Positions 9,997 to 18,240 of a stretch of 64,000 nt of DNA are shown here, piece by piece. The first letter of the stretch is position 1; every line of letters begins with the position of its first letter. The notes under the pieces are model-generated. The model ran no database searches and had not been told where the DNA came from. It saw nothing but the letters and a program-made list of their open reading frames with translations. The position numbers and the translations under genes are program-made. Source of the DNA: Pseudomonas frederiksbergensis (GTDB lineage Bacteria > Pseudomonadota > Gammaproteobacteria > Pseudomonadales > Pseudomonadaceae); NCBI RefSeq assembly GCF_003732275.1, contig NZ_MOBM01000012.1, positions 558,001 to 622,000 on the forward strand. The letters are read 5' to 3'.

Positions 9997-10593
9997 ATGG
10001 CTTTCGAATTGCCGCCGCTGCCTTACGCACACGATGCCCTGCAGCCGCACATTTCAGAGGAAACTCTGCAGTACCACCACGACAAGCACCACAACACCTA
10101 TGTCGTGAACCTGAACAACCTGGTGCCAGGCACCGAGTTCGAAGGCAAGACCCTGGAAGAAATCGTCAAGACTTCCTCGGGCGGTATCTTCAACAACGCC
10201 GCTCAGGTCTGGAACCACACTTTCTACTGGAACTGCCTGGCGCCAAACGCCGGCGGTCAACCAACCGGCGCGCTGGCTGATGCCATCAACGCAGCTTTCG
10301 GTTCGTTCGACAAGTTCAAGGAAGAGTTCAGCAAAACCTCCATCGGCACCTTCGGTTCCGGTTGGGGCTGGCTGGTGAAAAAGGCTGACGGTTCCCTGGC
10401 CCTGGCCAGCACCATCGGCGCCGGCAACCCGCTGACCAGCGGCGACACCCCGCTGCTGACCTGCGACGTCTGGGAACACGCTTACTACATCGACTACCGC
10501 AACCTTCGTCCGAAGTACGTCGAAGCGTTCTGGAACCTGGTCAACTGGAAGTTCGTGGCTGAGCAGTTCGAAGGCAAAACCTTCACCGCTTAA
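9997..10593 (+). CDS. sodB: SodB, iron superoxide dismutase
   Basis: A 198-residue cytoplasmic superoxide dismutase. Metal ligands are visible: His in [10 protein letters not shown] (about residue 27), His in WNHTFYWN (about 74), and Asp and His in [11 protein letters not shown] (about 157 and 161). The AGGAGA ribosome site and ATG at 9997 fix the start. The pattern AGGQPTGA matches Fe-SOD rather than Mn-SOD. The gene is followed by a strong intrinsic terminator. sodB next to bifA is a Pseudomonas arrangement. Confidence 0.97.
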   Translation: MAFELPPLPYAHDALQPHISEETLQYHHDKHHNTYVVNLNNLVPGTEFEGKTLEEIVKTSSGGIFNNAAQVWNHTFYWNCLAPNAGGQPTGALADAINAAFGSFDKFKEEFSKTSIGTFGSGWGWLVKKADGSLALASTIGAGNPLTSGDTPLLTCDVWEHAYYIDYRNLRPKYVEAFWNLVNWKFVAEQFEGKTFTA

Positions 10594-10607
10594 GCTTCGC
10601 GCCAGTC

Positions 10608-10637
10608 AAAAAACCCGGCTTTTGCCGGGTTTTTTTA
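10608..10637 (+). terminator. Intrinsic terminator of sodB
   Basis: Stem AAACCCGGC / GCCGGGTTT with a short T-rich loop, followed by seven T residues, 14 bases after the sodB stop. Confidence 0.9.
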
Positions 10638-10700
10638 TGGGCTGTGGGAAAGCTCAGGAACCTGGATTGCCTGACAAGAATGCGGCGCCTGCCAAGCCGC

Positions 10701-10795
10701 CTTCGCGAGCAAGCCCGCTCCCACAGGGGTTCATCGTCGTTCACAGATTCGGTTTACGACACAAATCAACTGTGGGAGCGGGCTTGCTCGCGAAG
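10701..10795. repeat. REP doublet, GTGGGAGCGGGC family
   Basis: Arms CTTCGCGAGCAAGCCCGCTC and GAGCGGGCTTGCTCGCGAAG are inverted about 55 bases apart, between the sodB terminator and the convergent DUF6124 gene. The same variant occurs at 51439. Confidence 0.9.
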
Positions 10796-10809
10796 AACGA
10801 TAACGCGGT

Positions 10810-11178
10810 CTATACCGGATCGACGTTATCCAGCGCTCGGTTCACCGCCAACTCCGCCACCATGATGATTTGTTGAATCGCCAACGCTATATGGCGCTGC
10901 GGGCCGATCAGATTGTTGGCGAAATCACTGGCCAGGACACTCGCTGAGGCCAACGATTCACAGGCGTGGGCCAGCAGGCTTTCGGTGCCGGCATCCGGGG
11001 CGACCATAAACATCGTGCTGGGACGACGGGGTTTTTCGGTGTATTGCGCCGGGGGATCAAGGTAGTAATCAAGGGCGCGTTTTATCGCTTCGCGGTCTTT
11101 GAGTAATTCTTCGGTGCGCGAAGCTTCGGCGTTGGGGGTGGTGGTGTTGAAGGGTGGATCGGGGATTAATTTGTCCAT
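10810..11178 (-). CDS. DUF6124-type small protein
   Basis: A 122-residue cytoplasmic protein without signal peptide or membrane helix. It has the layout known from a Pseudomonas-restricted family: an N-terminal DPPF motif, a central ALDYYLDPP, then FMVAPDAGTESLLAHACESL and a C-terminal helix ending ELAVNRALDNVDP. Function unknown. The ATG ending at 11178 has a GGAG site ten bases upstream; the longer upstream frame reads through the structured leader and is rejected. Members of this family are often multicopy in one genome. Confidence 0.75.
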   Translation of the reverse strand: MDKLIPDPPFNTTTPNAEASRTEELLKDREAIKRALDYYLDPPAQYTEKPRRPSTMFMVAPDAGTESLLAHACESLASASVLASDFANNLIGPQRHIALAIQQIIMVAELAVNRALDNVDPV

Positions 11179-11224
11179 TGAAAAATTTCTCCAGCGTTGG
11201 AGCCTCCACTTGCCGCTTCTCACA

Positions 11225-11460
11225 CGGGAAGAGGTGGCAGCTATGTGCGAGGTGAGAAGACCGGTTATGGACACCCGGCCGGACCGAAGCCCGCCCGCAC
11301 ACAGCCGCCATAACGCATTTTGCTGGCAGCTAATAAGCTGGCGGCGATTATGCGTGTACAGACACTGGATGACCATAAGTTGCCGGGCTCTCACACCCGA
11401 TCGCTGAGTTTTCAGCGACAGCCAAAGGTTAGGGAATCTGCGTCCCACCCGGCAACCTGA
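11225..11460 (-). other. Possible structured leader RNA upstream of the DUF6124 gene
   Basis: Read on the minus strand toward the DUF6124 gene, the segment begins with GTTGCCGGG and closes about 75 bases later with CCCGGCAAC, enclosing a small hairpin TCGCTGA-AAAC-TCAGCGA. Further on, CATAATCGCCGCCAGC can pair with the later GGCGG segment, and CTTCTCACCTCGC is followed by GTGTGAGAAG. This nesting, and the absence of a credible gene, suggest a folded 5' leader about 230 bases long. Whether it is an RNA element or a DNA repeat cannot be settled here. Confidence 0.4.
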
Positions 11461-11806
11461 AAAATGCGTGGGAAAGATCTGCGCTCTGACAAATCCATTA
11501 AACAACCCACGCCATACGCCGGTCTCTGTAGGAGGGAACATTCCCACAATACGAGTGGCATTCGCCCTCTTGCCCCCACATCACAGCGGTCTAACATCAA
11601 CCACAAGGAAAAATTGTCCCGTTCCCCTCAAGTTGAGGGCCCCAACAACCGACACAGTACTAATAGGGCAAATACTCCAAACAGCAACATATCGGCCAAG
11701 CTACCGGCAAAATCCCCTGGGTTGGAATGTCCCTTTGACTGACATCACGGGATTGCCAATACTCATGGCAACTTGACGCTACCCGCACGGAACAAGGAAT
11801 AACCCT
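11461..11806. other. Gene-free interval upstream of bifA
   Basis: No credible gene was found; short frames here lack ribosome sites and family character. A perfect 7-bp inverted repeat, CCCTCAA-G-TTGAGGG, lies at 11625-11639, about 170 bases upstream of bifA, and could be an operator. A degenerate REP-like fragment (TGTAGGAGGG...TTCCCACA) lies at about 11526. The bifA promoter must lie in this interval, but no clear sigma-70 hexamer pair could be assigned. Confidence 0.4.
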
Positions 11807-13855
11807 TTGAAGCTGGAACTCAAGAACAGCTTGTCGGTGAAGTTGCTCCGGGTCGTGCTCCTGTCGGCATTGATCGTCGGCGTGGTCTTGAGCTGCGCGC
11901 AGATCGTTTTCGATGCCTATAAAACACGTCAGGCCGTGGCCAGCGATGCCCAGCGCATCCTCGACATGTTCCGCGACCCCTCGACCCAGGCCGTCTACAG
12001 CCTGGACCGGGAAATGGGCATGCAGGTGATCGAAGGCCTGTTTCAGGACGATGCCGTGCGCATGGCCTCCATCGGCCACCCTAGCGAAGCCATGCTTGCG
12101 CAAAAAACCCGAGAGTTGCAGCACTCCAACAGCCGCTGGCTGACCGACCTGATCCTCGGCCAGGAACGCACCTTCACCACCCAATTGGTGGGCCGCGGGC
12201 CCTACAGCGAGTACTACGGCGACCTGAGCATTACCCTCGACACCGCCACCTACGGTAAAGGATTCATTGTCAGCTCGGTGATCATCTTCATCTCTGGCGT
12301 ATTGCGCGCCCTGGCCATGGCTCTGGTGCTGTATCTGGTCTATCACTGGCTGCTGACCAAACCGCTGTCGCGGATTATCGAACACCTGACCGAAATCAAC
12401 CCGGACCGGCCCAGCGCCCACAAGATTCCGCAGCTCAAGGGTCATGAGAGAAACGAGTTGGGCGTCTGGATCAACACCGCCAACCAGTTGCTCGAATCCA
12501 TCGAGCGCAACACTCACCTGCGTCACGAAGCGGAAAACAGCCTGCTGCGCATGGCCCAGTACGACTTCCTTACCGGCTTGCCGAACCGCCAGCAATTGCA
12601 GCAACAACTGGACAAAATCCTCGTCGACGCCGGCAAATTGCAGCGTCGGGTCGCGGTGCTGTGTGTCGGACTCGATGATTTCAAAGGCATCAACGAACAG
12701 TTCAGCTATCAGGCCGGCGACCAATTGCTGCTGGCCCTGGCCGATCGCCTGCGGGCTCACAGCGGTCGCCTCGGCGCACTCGCCCGTTTGGGTGGCGACC
12801 AGTTCGCACTGGTCCAGGCCGATATCGAACAACCTTATGAAGCGGCCGAACTGGCCCAAAGCATTCTTGATGATCTGGAAGCGGCGTTCGCCCTCGATCA
12901 TCAGGAAATCCGCCTGCGCGCCACCATCGGCATCACCCTGTTCCCCGAGGACGGTGACAGCACCGAGAAGTTGCTGCAAAAAGCCGAGCAGACCATGACC
13001 CTGGCCAAGACTCGCTCGCGCAACCGTTATCAGTTCTATATCGCCAGCGTCGACACGGAAATGCGTCGGCGCCGCGAGCTGGAAAAAGACTTGCGCGATG
13101 CCTTGATCCGCGACCAGTTCTACCTCGTTTATCAACCGCAAATCAGCTACCGCGATCATCGCGTGGTGGGCGTCGAGGCGTTGATTCGCTGGCAACATCC
13201 CGAGCACGGGCTGGTGCCGCCGGACCTGTTCATTCCGCTGGCCGAGCAGAACGGCACCATCATCGCCATCGGCGAATGGGTGCTGGATCAAGCCTGCAAA
13301 CAATTACGCGAATGGCACGATCAGGGTTTTGACCTGCGCATGGCGGTGAACCTGTCCACCGTGCAACTACACCACGCCGAGTTGCCGCGAGTGGTCAATA
13401 ACCTGCTGCAGATGTACCGCCTGCCACCGCGCAGCCTGGAGCTGGAAGTCACCGAAACCGGCCTGATGGAAGACATCAGCACCGCCGCCCAGCACTTATT
13501 GAGCCTGCGTCGCTCCGGCGCGCTGATCGCCATCGACGACTTCGGCACCGGTTACTCATCACTGAGTTATCTGAAAAGCCTGCCGCTGGACAAGATCAAG
13601 ATCGATAAGAGCTTCGTTCAGGACCTGCTCGATGACGACGACGATGCGACCATCGTTCGGGCCATCATCCAACTGGGCAAGAGCCTGGGCATGCAGGTGA
13701 TTGCCGAAGGGGTGGAAACCGCCGAGCAAGAGGCCTACATCATCTCCGAAGGCTGCCATGAAGGTCAGGGCTATCACTACAGCAAACCGCTGCCGGCGCG
13801 GGAATTGAGCGCCTACCTCAAACAGGCGCAGCGCAGTAACGCAGCCATCCTCTGA
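11807..13855 (+). CDS. bifA: BifA, membrane c-di-GMP phosphodiesterase (degenerate GGDEF plus EAL)
   Basis: A 682-residue inner-membrane protein. Membrane helices lie at about 12-33 and 152-183 around a periplasmic loop, followed by a HAMP-like linker, a GGDEF domain (about 240-400) and an EAL domain (about 415-672). The cyclase signature reads GGDQF at 329-333, so synthase activity is not expected. The EAL domain is intact: EALIRW at 457, the N-L-S stretch, and DDFGTGYSS. P. aeruginosa BifA (687 aa) has the same GGDQF change and acts as a phosphodiesterase controlling biofilm and swarming. Position next to sodB agrees with PAO1. The ATG at 11807 is preceded by AAGGAAT. Confidence 0.92.
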   Translation: MKLELKNSLSVKLLRVVLLSALIVGVVLSCAQIVFDAYKTRQAVASDAQRILDMFRDPSTQAVYSLDREMGMQVIEGLFQDDAVRMASIGHPSEAMLAQKTRELQHSNSRWLTDLILGQERTFTTQLVGRGPYSEYYGDLSITLDTATYGKGFIVSSVIIFISGVLRALAMALVLYLVYHWLLTKPLSRIIEHLTEINPDRPSAHKIPQLKGHERNELGVWINTANQLLESIERNTHLRHEAENSLLRMAQYDFLTGLPNRQQLQQQLDKILVDAGKLQRRVAVLCVGLDDFKGINEQFSYQAGDQLLLALADRLRAHSGRLGALARLGGDQFALVQADIEQPYEAAELAQSILDDLEAAFALDHQEIRLRATIGITLFPEDGDSTEKLLQKAEQTMTLAKTRSRNRYQFYIASVDTEMRRRRELEKDLRDALIRDQFYLVYQPQISYRDHRVVGVEALIRWQHPEHGLVPPDLFIPLAEQNGTIIAIGEWVLDQACKQLREWHDQGFDLRMAVNLSTVQLHHAELPRVVNNLLQMYRLPPRSLELEVTETGLMEDISTAAQHLLSLRRSGALIAIDDFGTGYSSLSYLKSLPLDKIKIDKSFVQDLLDDDDDATIVRAIIQLGKSLGMQVIAEGVETAEQEAYIISEGCHEGQGYHYSKPLPARELSAYLKQAQRSNAAIL

Positions 13856-13874
13856 GTTTTTGTTCTTCATAGCC

Positions 13875-13947
13875 AAAAGATCGCAGCCTTCGGCAGCTCC
13901 TACATGGATCACATTCCTCTGTAGGAGCTGCCGAAGGCTGCGATCTC
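13875..13947. repeat. REP doublet, GATCGCAGCC family
   Basis: AAAAGATCGCAGCCTTCGGC and its mirror GCCGAAGGCTGCGATCT lie 30 bases apart, each with the CTCCTAC/GTAGGAG end facing inward. Located 20 bases after the bifA stop. Confidence 0.9.
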
Positions 13948-14007
13948 TTGATCTACGACACAACTCCCGCGCGAATAAGAAATATTTACAAGCACAACCC
14001 TTTACAC

Positions 14008-14032
14008 ATAATGCGAAAGATTTGCATTATGT
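14008..14032. promoter_or_regulatory. Fur-box-like palindrome upstream of icmP
   Basis: CATAATGC and GCATTATG form a perfect 8-bp inverted repeat around the 9-base centre GAAAGATTT. The inner GCGAAAGATTTGC core resembles the GCGAATCATTTGC style of Pseudomonas Fur sites. It ends 57 bases before the icmP start, a usual position for an iron-responsive operator. The following genes (imelysins, di-haem protein) fit iron control. Confidence 0.55.
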
Positions 14033-14089
14033 CGCAGTTTTGCGCGCCCTCCACGCGCGTCCATCAATCACCGAAGCAGGATGTTCGCC

Positions 14090-15433
14090 ATGATTCGTAT
14101 GCCTCTGGCCACCGCCAGTCTGCTGGCCATCGCTATTTCCCTCGCCGGTTGCGGCGAAGGCAAAGACAAGGCTGCCGCTCCACAAGCGCCGACCCCGGCC
14201 GCCAGCACCGCTGCCCCGGCTGCACCTGCTGCTACCGGTAAAGTCGATGAAGCCGCCGCCAAGGCTGTGGTCGCGCACTACGCCGACATCGTCTTCGCCG
14301 TTTACAGCGATGCCGAATCCACTGCGAAAACCCTGCAAACCGCCGTCGACGCATTCCTCGCCAAGCCGAACGCCGACACCCTCAAAGCCGCCAAGGCTGC
14401 CTGGGTCGCGGCACGCGTGCCTTACCTGCAGAGCGAAGTGTTCCGCTTCGGCAACACCATCATCGACGACTGGGAAGGTCAGGTGAACGCCTGGCCACTG
14501 GACGAAGGCCTGATCGACTATGTCGACAAATCCTACGAACACGCACTGGGTAACCCGGGCGCCACCGCCAACATCATCGCCAACACCAAAGTTCAGGTCG
14601 GCGAAGACAAGGTCGACGTGAAAGACATCACCCCGGAAAAACTTGCCAGCCTGAACGAGCTGGGCGGTTCCGAGGCCAACGTCGCCACCGGCTACCACGC
14701 CATCGAATTCCTGCTCTGGGGTCAGGACCTGAACGGCACCGGCCCTGGCGCCGGCAACCGTCCGGCTTCCGACTACCTGGAAGGCAAAGGCGCTACCGGC
14801 GGTCACAACGATCGTCGTCGCGCTTACCTGAAATCCGTGACCCAACTGCTGGTCAACGACCTGCAAGAAATGGTCGGTAACTGGAAGCCGAACGTGGCCG
14901 ACAACTACCGCGCCACCCTGGAAGCGGAACCGGCTGAAACCGGCCTGCGCAAAATGCTGTTCGGCATGGGCAGCCTGTCCTTGGGCGAACTGGCGGGCGA
15001 ACGCATGAAGGTTTCCCTGGAAGCCAACTCGCCTGAAGACGAACAGGATTGCTTCAGTGACAACACCCACAACTCGCACTTCTACGACGCCAAAGGCGTA
15101 CGTAACGTGTACCTGGGCGAATACACCCGCGTCGATGGCACCAAAATGACCGGTGCCAGCCTGTCGTCCCTGGTGGCCAAAGCCGACCCGGCGGCCGACA
15201 CCGCGCTGAAAGCCGACCTGGCCGCCACCGAAGCCAAGCTTCAGGTCATGGTCGATCACGCCAACAAGGGTGAGCACTACGACCAACTGATCGCTGCCGG
15301 CAACACCGCCGGCAACCAGATCGTGCGCGACGCCATCGCCTCACTGGTCAAGCAGACTGGCTCGATCGAAGCGGCTGCCGGCAAACTGGGCATCAGCGAC
15401 CTGAACCCGGACAACGCTGATCACGAGTTCTGA
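14090..15433 (+). CDS. icmP: IcmP-like imelysin-family lipoprotein
   Basis: A 447-residue lipoprotein. The signal peptide ends in the lipobox LAGC (Cys near residue 20), followed by an Ala/Pro-rich linker and a long imelysin (peptidase M75) domain. The family motif GxHxxE is present as ATGYHAIEFLLWG at about residue 205. PAO1 IcmP (PA4370) was named for insulin cleavage, but imelysin proteins are now generally linked to periplasmic iron handling. The start at 14090 (MIRMPLA) has an AGGA site about nine bases upstream; the ATG at 14081 overlaps that site. First gene of an iron-type operon behind a Fur-like box, followed by a terminator. Confidence 0.9.
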   Translation: MIRMPLATASLLAIAISLAGCGEGKDKAAAPQAPTPAASTAAPAAPAATGKVDEAAAKAVVAHYADIVFAVYSDAESTAKTLQTAVDAFLAKPNADTLKAAKAAWVAARVPYLQSEVFRFGNTIIDDWEGQVNAWPLDEGLIDYVDKSYEHALGNPGATANIIANTKVQVGEDKVDVKDITPEKLASLNELGGSEANVATGYHAIEFLLWGQDLNGTGPGAGNRPASDYLEGKGATGGHNDRRRAYLKSVTQLLVNDLQEMVGNWKPNVADNYRATLEAEPAETGLRKMLFGMGSLSLGELAGERMKVSLEANSPEDEQDCFSDNTHNSHFYDAKGVRNVYLGEYTRVDGTKMTGASLSSLVAKADPAADTALKADLAATEAKLQVMVDHANKGEHYDQLIAAGNTAGNQIVRDAIASLVKQTGSIEAAAGKLGISDLNPDNADHEF

Positions 15434-15450
15434 TCAACGCTGGCTGAGTG

Positions 15451-15480
15451 AAAAAGGCGACCTTCGGGTCGCCTTTTTTG
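15451..15480 (+). terminator. Intrinsic terminator after icmP
   Basis: Stem AAAGGCGACC / GGTCGCCTTT with a TTCG loop and a T run, 17 bases past the icmP stop. Confidence 0.93.
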
Positions 15481-15500
15481 TCCCTGCCTGAATGAAATCC

Positions 15501-15593
15501 CTGTGGGAGCGAGCCTGCTCGCGATGGGGGCATCACAGCCAACATTGATGTTGAATGTGAAACCGCTATCGCGAGCAGGCTCGCTCCCACAGG
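15501..15593. repeat. REP doublet, GTGGGAGCGAGCC family
   Basis: GTGGGAGCGAGCCTGCTCGC and its mirror GCGAGCAGGCTCGCTCCCAC flank about 50 bases, between the icmP terminator and the di-haem gene. Confidence 0.9.
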
Positions 15594-15720
15594 GATTGCG
15601 CTTAGCCTGTTAGCTGCGATAATCCTGCCCCACATCAACCAAACGATAATTCCTCTTATTCAAACTCCCCTGCCCTGTTAGACTTTGCGCCTTTGTTTTG
15701 CTCGTCTTGCAGGATGTCCG

Positions 15721-17148
15721 ATGCCCTCGCTGACTCTTCGCTTGTCCGCTCTGTTGCTGGCCCTGGGCCTGAGTGCCTGCGATGACGCCCCGCGTTTTAC
15801 CCAGGCCGAACCCGGTGAGGCCCGCTCCGGCGGCAGCGCAACGGTGCGCAAGACCGATCAGAACGCATTCTCCCTGCCGTCCGCCAATCTGCCGCCGTCA
15901 CGGCGCGTTGATTTCAGCGTCGGCAACAGTTTCTTTCGCAGCCCTTGGGTGATTGCGCCGTCGACCACCACCGCCCGCGATGGCCTTGGTCCGTTGTTCA
16001 ATACCAACGCCTGCCAGAACTGCCACATCAAGGACGGGCGCGGTCACCCGCCCACGCCCGATGCGCCGAATGCAGTGTCGATGCTGGTGCGCCTGTCGAT
16101 TCCCGATGCGCCGGCCTACGCCAAGGTCATCGAACAACTGGGTGTGGTTCCGGAGCCGGTTTACGGCGGGCAGTTTCAGGACATGTCGGTGCCCGGCGTC
16201 GTCCCGGAAGGCAAGGTGCGCGTCGATTACACGCCGGTCCCGGTGCGTTTCAAGGACGGCAGCGAAATCGAGTTGCGTAAGCCGACCCTGCAGATCACTC
16301 AACTCGGCTACGGCCCGATGCACCCCGACACGCGTTTCTCGGCGCGCATCGCACCGCCGATGATTGGCCTGGGCTTGCTTGAAGCGATCCCCGACGAGGC
16401 CATTCTGGCCAACGCTGAAGCTCAGGCGCGCGAGAAGAACGGCATCGCCGGACGACCGAACCGGGTCTGGGACGACGCGCAGCAGAAAACCGTCCTCGGG
16501 CGATTTGGCTGGAAGGCCGGGCAACCGAACCTCAATCAACAAAACGTTCACGCGTTCTCTGGTGATATGGGCCTCATGACCAGCCTGAGAACCGTTGATG
16601 ACTGCACCGACGCACAAACCGCTTGCAAGCAGGCACCCAACGGCAATGGCCCGGATGGTGAGCCGGAAGTCAGCGATAACATCCTGCGTCTGGTGCTGTT
16701 CTACAGCCGTAACCTCGCGGTACCGGCCCGTCGCGATGTCGGCACGCCGCAAGTGCTGGCCGGCAAAAATCTGTTTTTCCAGGCGGGATGCCAGTCCTGC
16801 CACACCCCGAAATACACCACCGCCGCCAACGCCGCGGAACCTGAATTGGCCAATCAAGTGATTCGCCCTTACAGCGACCTGCTGCTGCATGACATGGGCG
16901 ACGGCCTGGCCGACAACCGCAGCGAGTTCCAGGCCAGCGGCCGCGACTGGCGCACCCCGCCGTTATGGGGCATCGGCCTGACACAAGCGGTTAGCGGCCA
17001 CACCCAGTTTTTGCATGACGGCCGCGCCCGTAATGTGCTCGAAGCCGTGCTCTGGCATGGCGGCGAGGCAAAAGCGGCGCAGCAACAGGTTTTGTCTTTC
17101 AACGCCGAGCAGCGCGCAGCGTTGCTGGCGTTTTTGAATTCCCTTTAA
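15721..17148 (+). CDS. Di-haem c-type cytochrome lipoprotein (thiol-oxidoreductase-like, DUF1111)
   Basis: A 475-residue lipoprotein: the signal peptide ends in LSAC (Cys about 20). Two haem-attachment motifs are visible, CQNCH at about residue 98 and CQSCH at about 358, each followed by conserved turns. This matches the DUF1111 di-haem family related to MauG and bacterial cytochrome c peroxidases. Start at 15721 (MPSLTLR) has an AGGA site eight bases upstream. It is the first gene of a set with the second imelysin (27-base gap) and DUF1513. Probably periplasmic; the electron partner is unknown. Confidence 0.87.
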   Translation: MPSLTLRLSALLLALGLSACDDAPRFTQAEPGEARSGGSATVRKTDQNAFSLPSANLPPSRRVDFSVGNSFFRSPWVIAPSTTTARDGLGPLFNTNACQNCHIKDGRGHPPTPDAPNAVSMLVRLSIPDAPAYAKVIEQLGVVPEPVYGGQFQDMSVPGVVPEGKVRVDYTPVPVRFKDGSEIELRKPTLQITQLGYGPMHPDTRFSARIAPPMIGLGLLEAIPDEAILANAEAQAREKNGIAGRPNRVWDDAQQKTVLGRFGWKAGQPNLNQQNVHAFSGDMGLMTSLRTVDDCTDAQTACKQAPNGNGPDGEPEVSDNILRLVLFYSRNLAVPARRDVGTPQVLAGKNLFFQAGCQSCHTPKYTTAANAAEPELANQVIRPYSDLLLHDMGDGLADNRSEFQASGRDWRTPPLWGIGLTQAVSGHTQFLHDGRARNVLEAVLWHGGEAKAAQQQVLSFNAEQRAALLAFLNSL

Positions 17149-17175
17149 TACGTTTTCCTTCAGCGGGAGCCCGAC

Positions 17176-18240
17176 ATGTTCCGTCCCAAATTGTTGTTCA
17201 CCAGCCTTGCCGCCCTCGCCCTGGGCGCCTGTTCGCCCCAGGATCCGCAAGCGGTCACATCGGCGGCCATCGCCAAGCAAGTCATCCTGCCGACCTACAG
17301 CCGCTGGGTTGAAGCCGACCGTCAATTGGCGGTCAGCGCCCTGGCGTTCTGCCAAGGCAAAGAAAACCTGGACACCGCCCGCGCCGACTTCCTGCACGCG
17401 CAGAAGGCCTGGGCTGAGTTGCAACCGCTGCTGATCGGACCGTTGGCCGAAGGCAACCGTTCGTGGCAGGTGCAGTTCTGGCCGGACAAGAAAAACCTCG
17501 TGGGCCGTCAGGTCGAGCAACTGGTGACCGCGCAACCGCAGATCGATGCCGCCGCCCTGGCCAAGTCCAGCGTCGTGGTGCAAGGTCTCTCGGCGTATGA
17601 ATACATCCTGTTCGATAGCAAGATCGACATGGCTGACAGTGCCCAGAAAGCCAAATACTGCCCGCTGCTGACCGCCATTGGCGAACGTCAGAAGCAACTG
17701 GCCGAAGAGATCCTGTCGCGCTGGAACACCAACGACGGCATGCTCGCGCAGATGAGCAAATTCCCGAACCAGCGCTACGCCGATTCCCACGAAGCGATCG
17801 CTGATCTGCTGCGCGTGCAAGTGACGGCGCTGGATACCCTGAAGAAAAAACTCGGCACGCCGATGGGCCGTCAGAGCAAAGGCACGCCACAGCCGTTCCA
17901 GGCCGATGCCTGGCGCAGCCAATCGTCGCTGAAAAGCCTGGAAGCGAGCTTGAGCGCGGCGCAAACCGTCTGGGTCGGTGTCGACAACAAAGGCCTGCGC
18001 GGTCTATTGCCGAGCGAGCAGAAACCCTTGGCCGACAAGATCGACGCGGCCTACGCAGCGTCTCTGAAACTGCTCGCCAGCAACCAGCGCTCGCTGACCG
18101 ACATGCTCACTGACGATGCCGGGCGCCAGCAGCTCAACGCGATCTACGACAGCCTCAACGTTGTCCATCGCCTGCACGAAGGCGAACTGGCCAAGGCGCT
18201 GGGCATCCAACTGGGCTTCAACGCCAACGACGGTGACTGA
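17176..18240 (+). CDS. Second imelysin-family lipoprotein
   Basis: A 354-residue lipoprotein with lipobox LGAC (Cys about 19) and an imelysin domain. A GLSAYEYILFD segment at about residue 138 takes the place of the classical GxHxxE motif, so the strict histidine signature seen in the icmP product is missing. Imelysin domains of this divergent type are found next to DUF1111 and DUF1513 genes. A GGGAG site precedes the ATG. The stop codon overlaps the next start by one base (TGATG), indicating translational coupling. Confidence 0.85.
   Translation: MFRPKLLFTSLAALALGACSPQDPQAVTSAAIAKQVILPTYSRWVEADRQLAVSALAFCQGKENLDTARADFLHAQKAWAELQPLLIGPLAEGNRSWQVQFWPDKKNLVGRQVEQLVTAQPQIDAAALAKSSVVVQGLSAYEYILFDSKIDMADSAQKAKYCPLLTAIGERQKQLAEEILSRWNTNDGMLAQMSKFPNQRYADSHEAIADLLRVQVTALDTLKKKLGTPMGRQSKGTPQPFQADAWRSQSSLKSLEASLSAAQTVWVGVDNKGLRGLLPSEQKPLADKIDAAYAASLKLLASNQRSLTDMLTDDAGRQQLNAIYDSLNVVHRLHEGELAKALGIQLGFNANDGD

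Noticed and set aside
11660..13303. 547-residue frame opposite bifA
   Set aside because: Shadow of a GC-rich gene; the bifA strand has clear domain motifs, and the antisense product has no family character.
14027..15286. 419-residue frame opposite icmP
   Set aside because: Antisense shadow; Gly/Val-rich with no domain.
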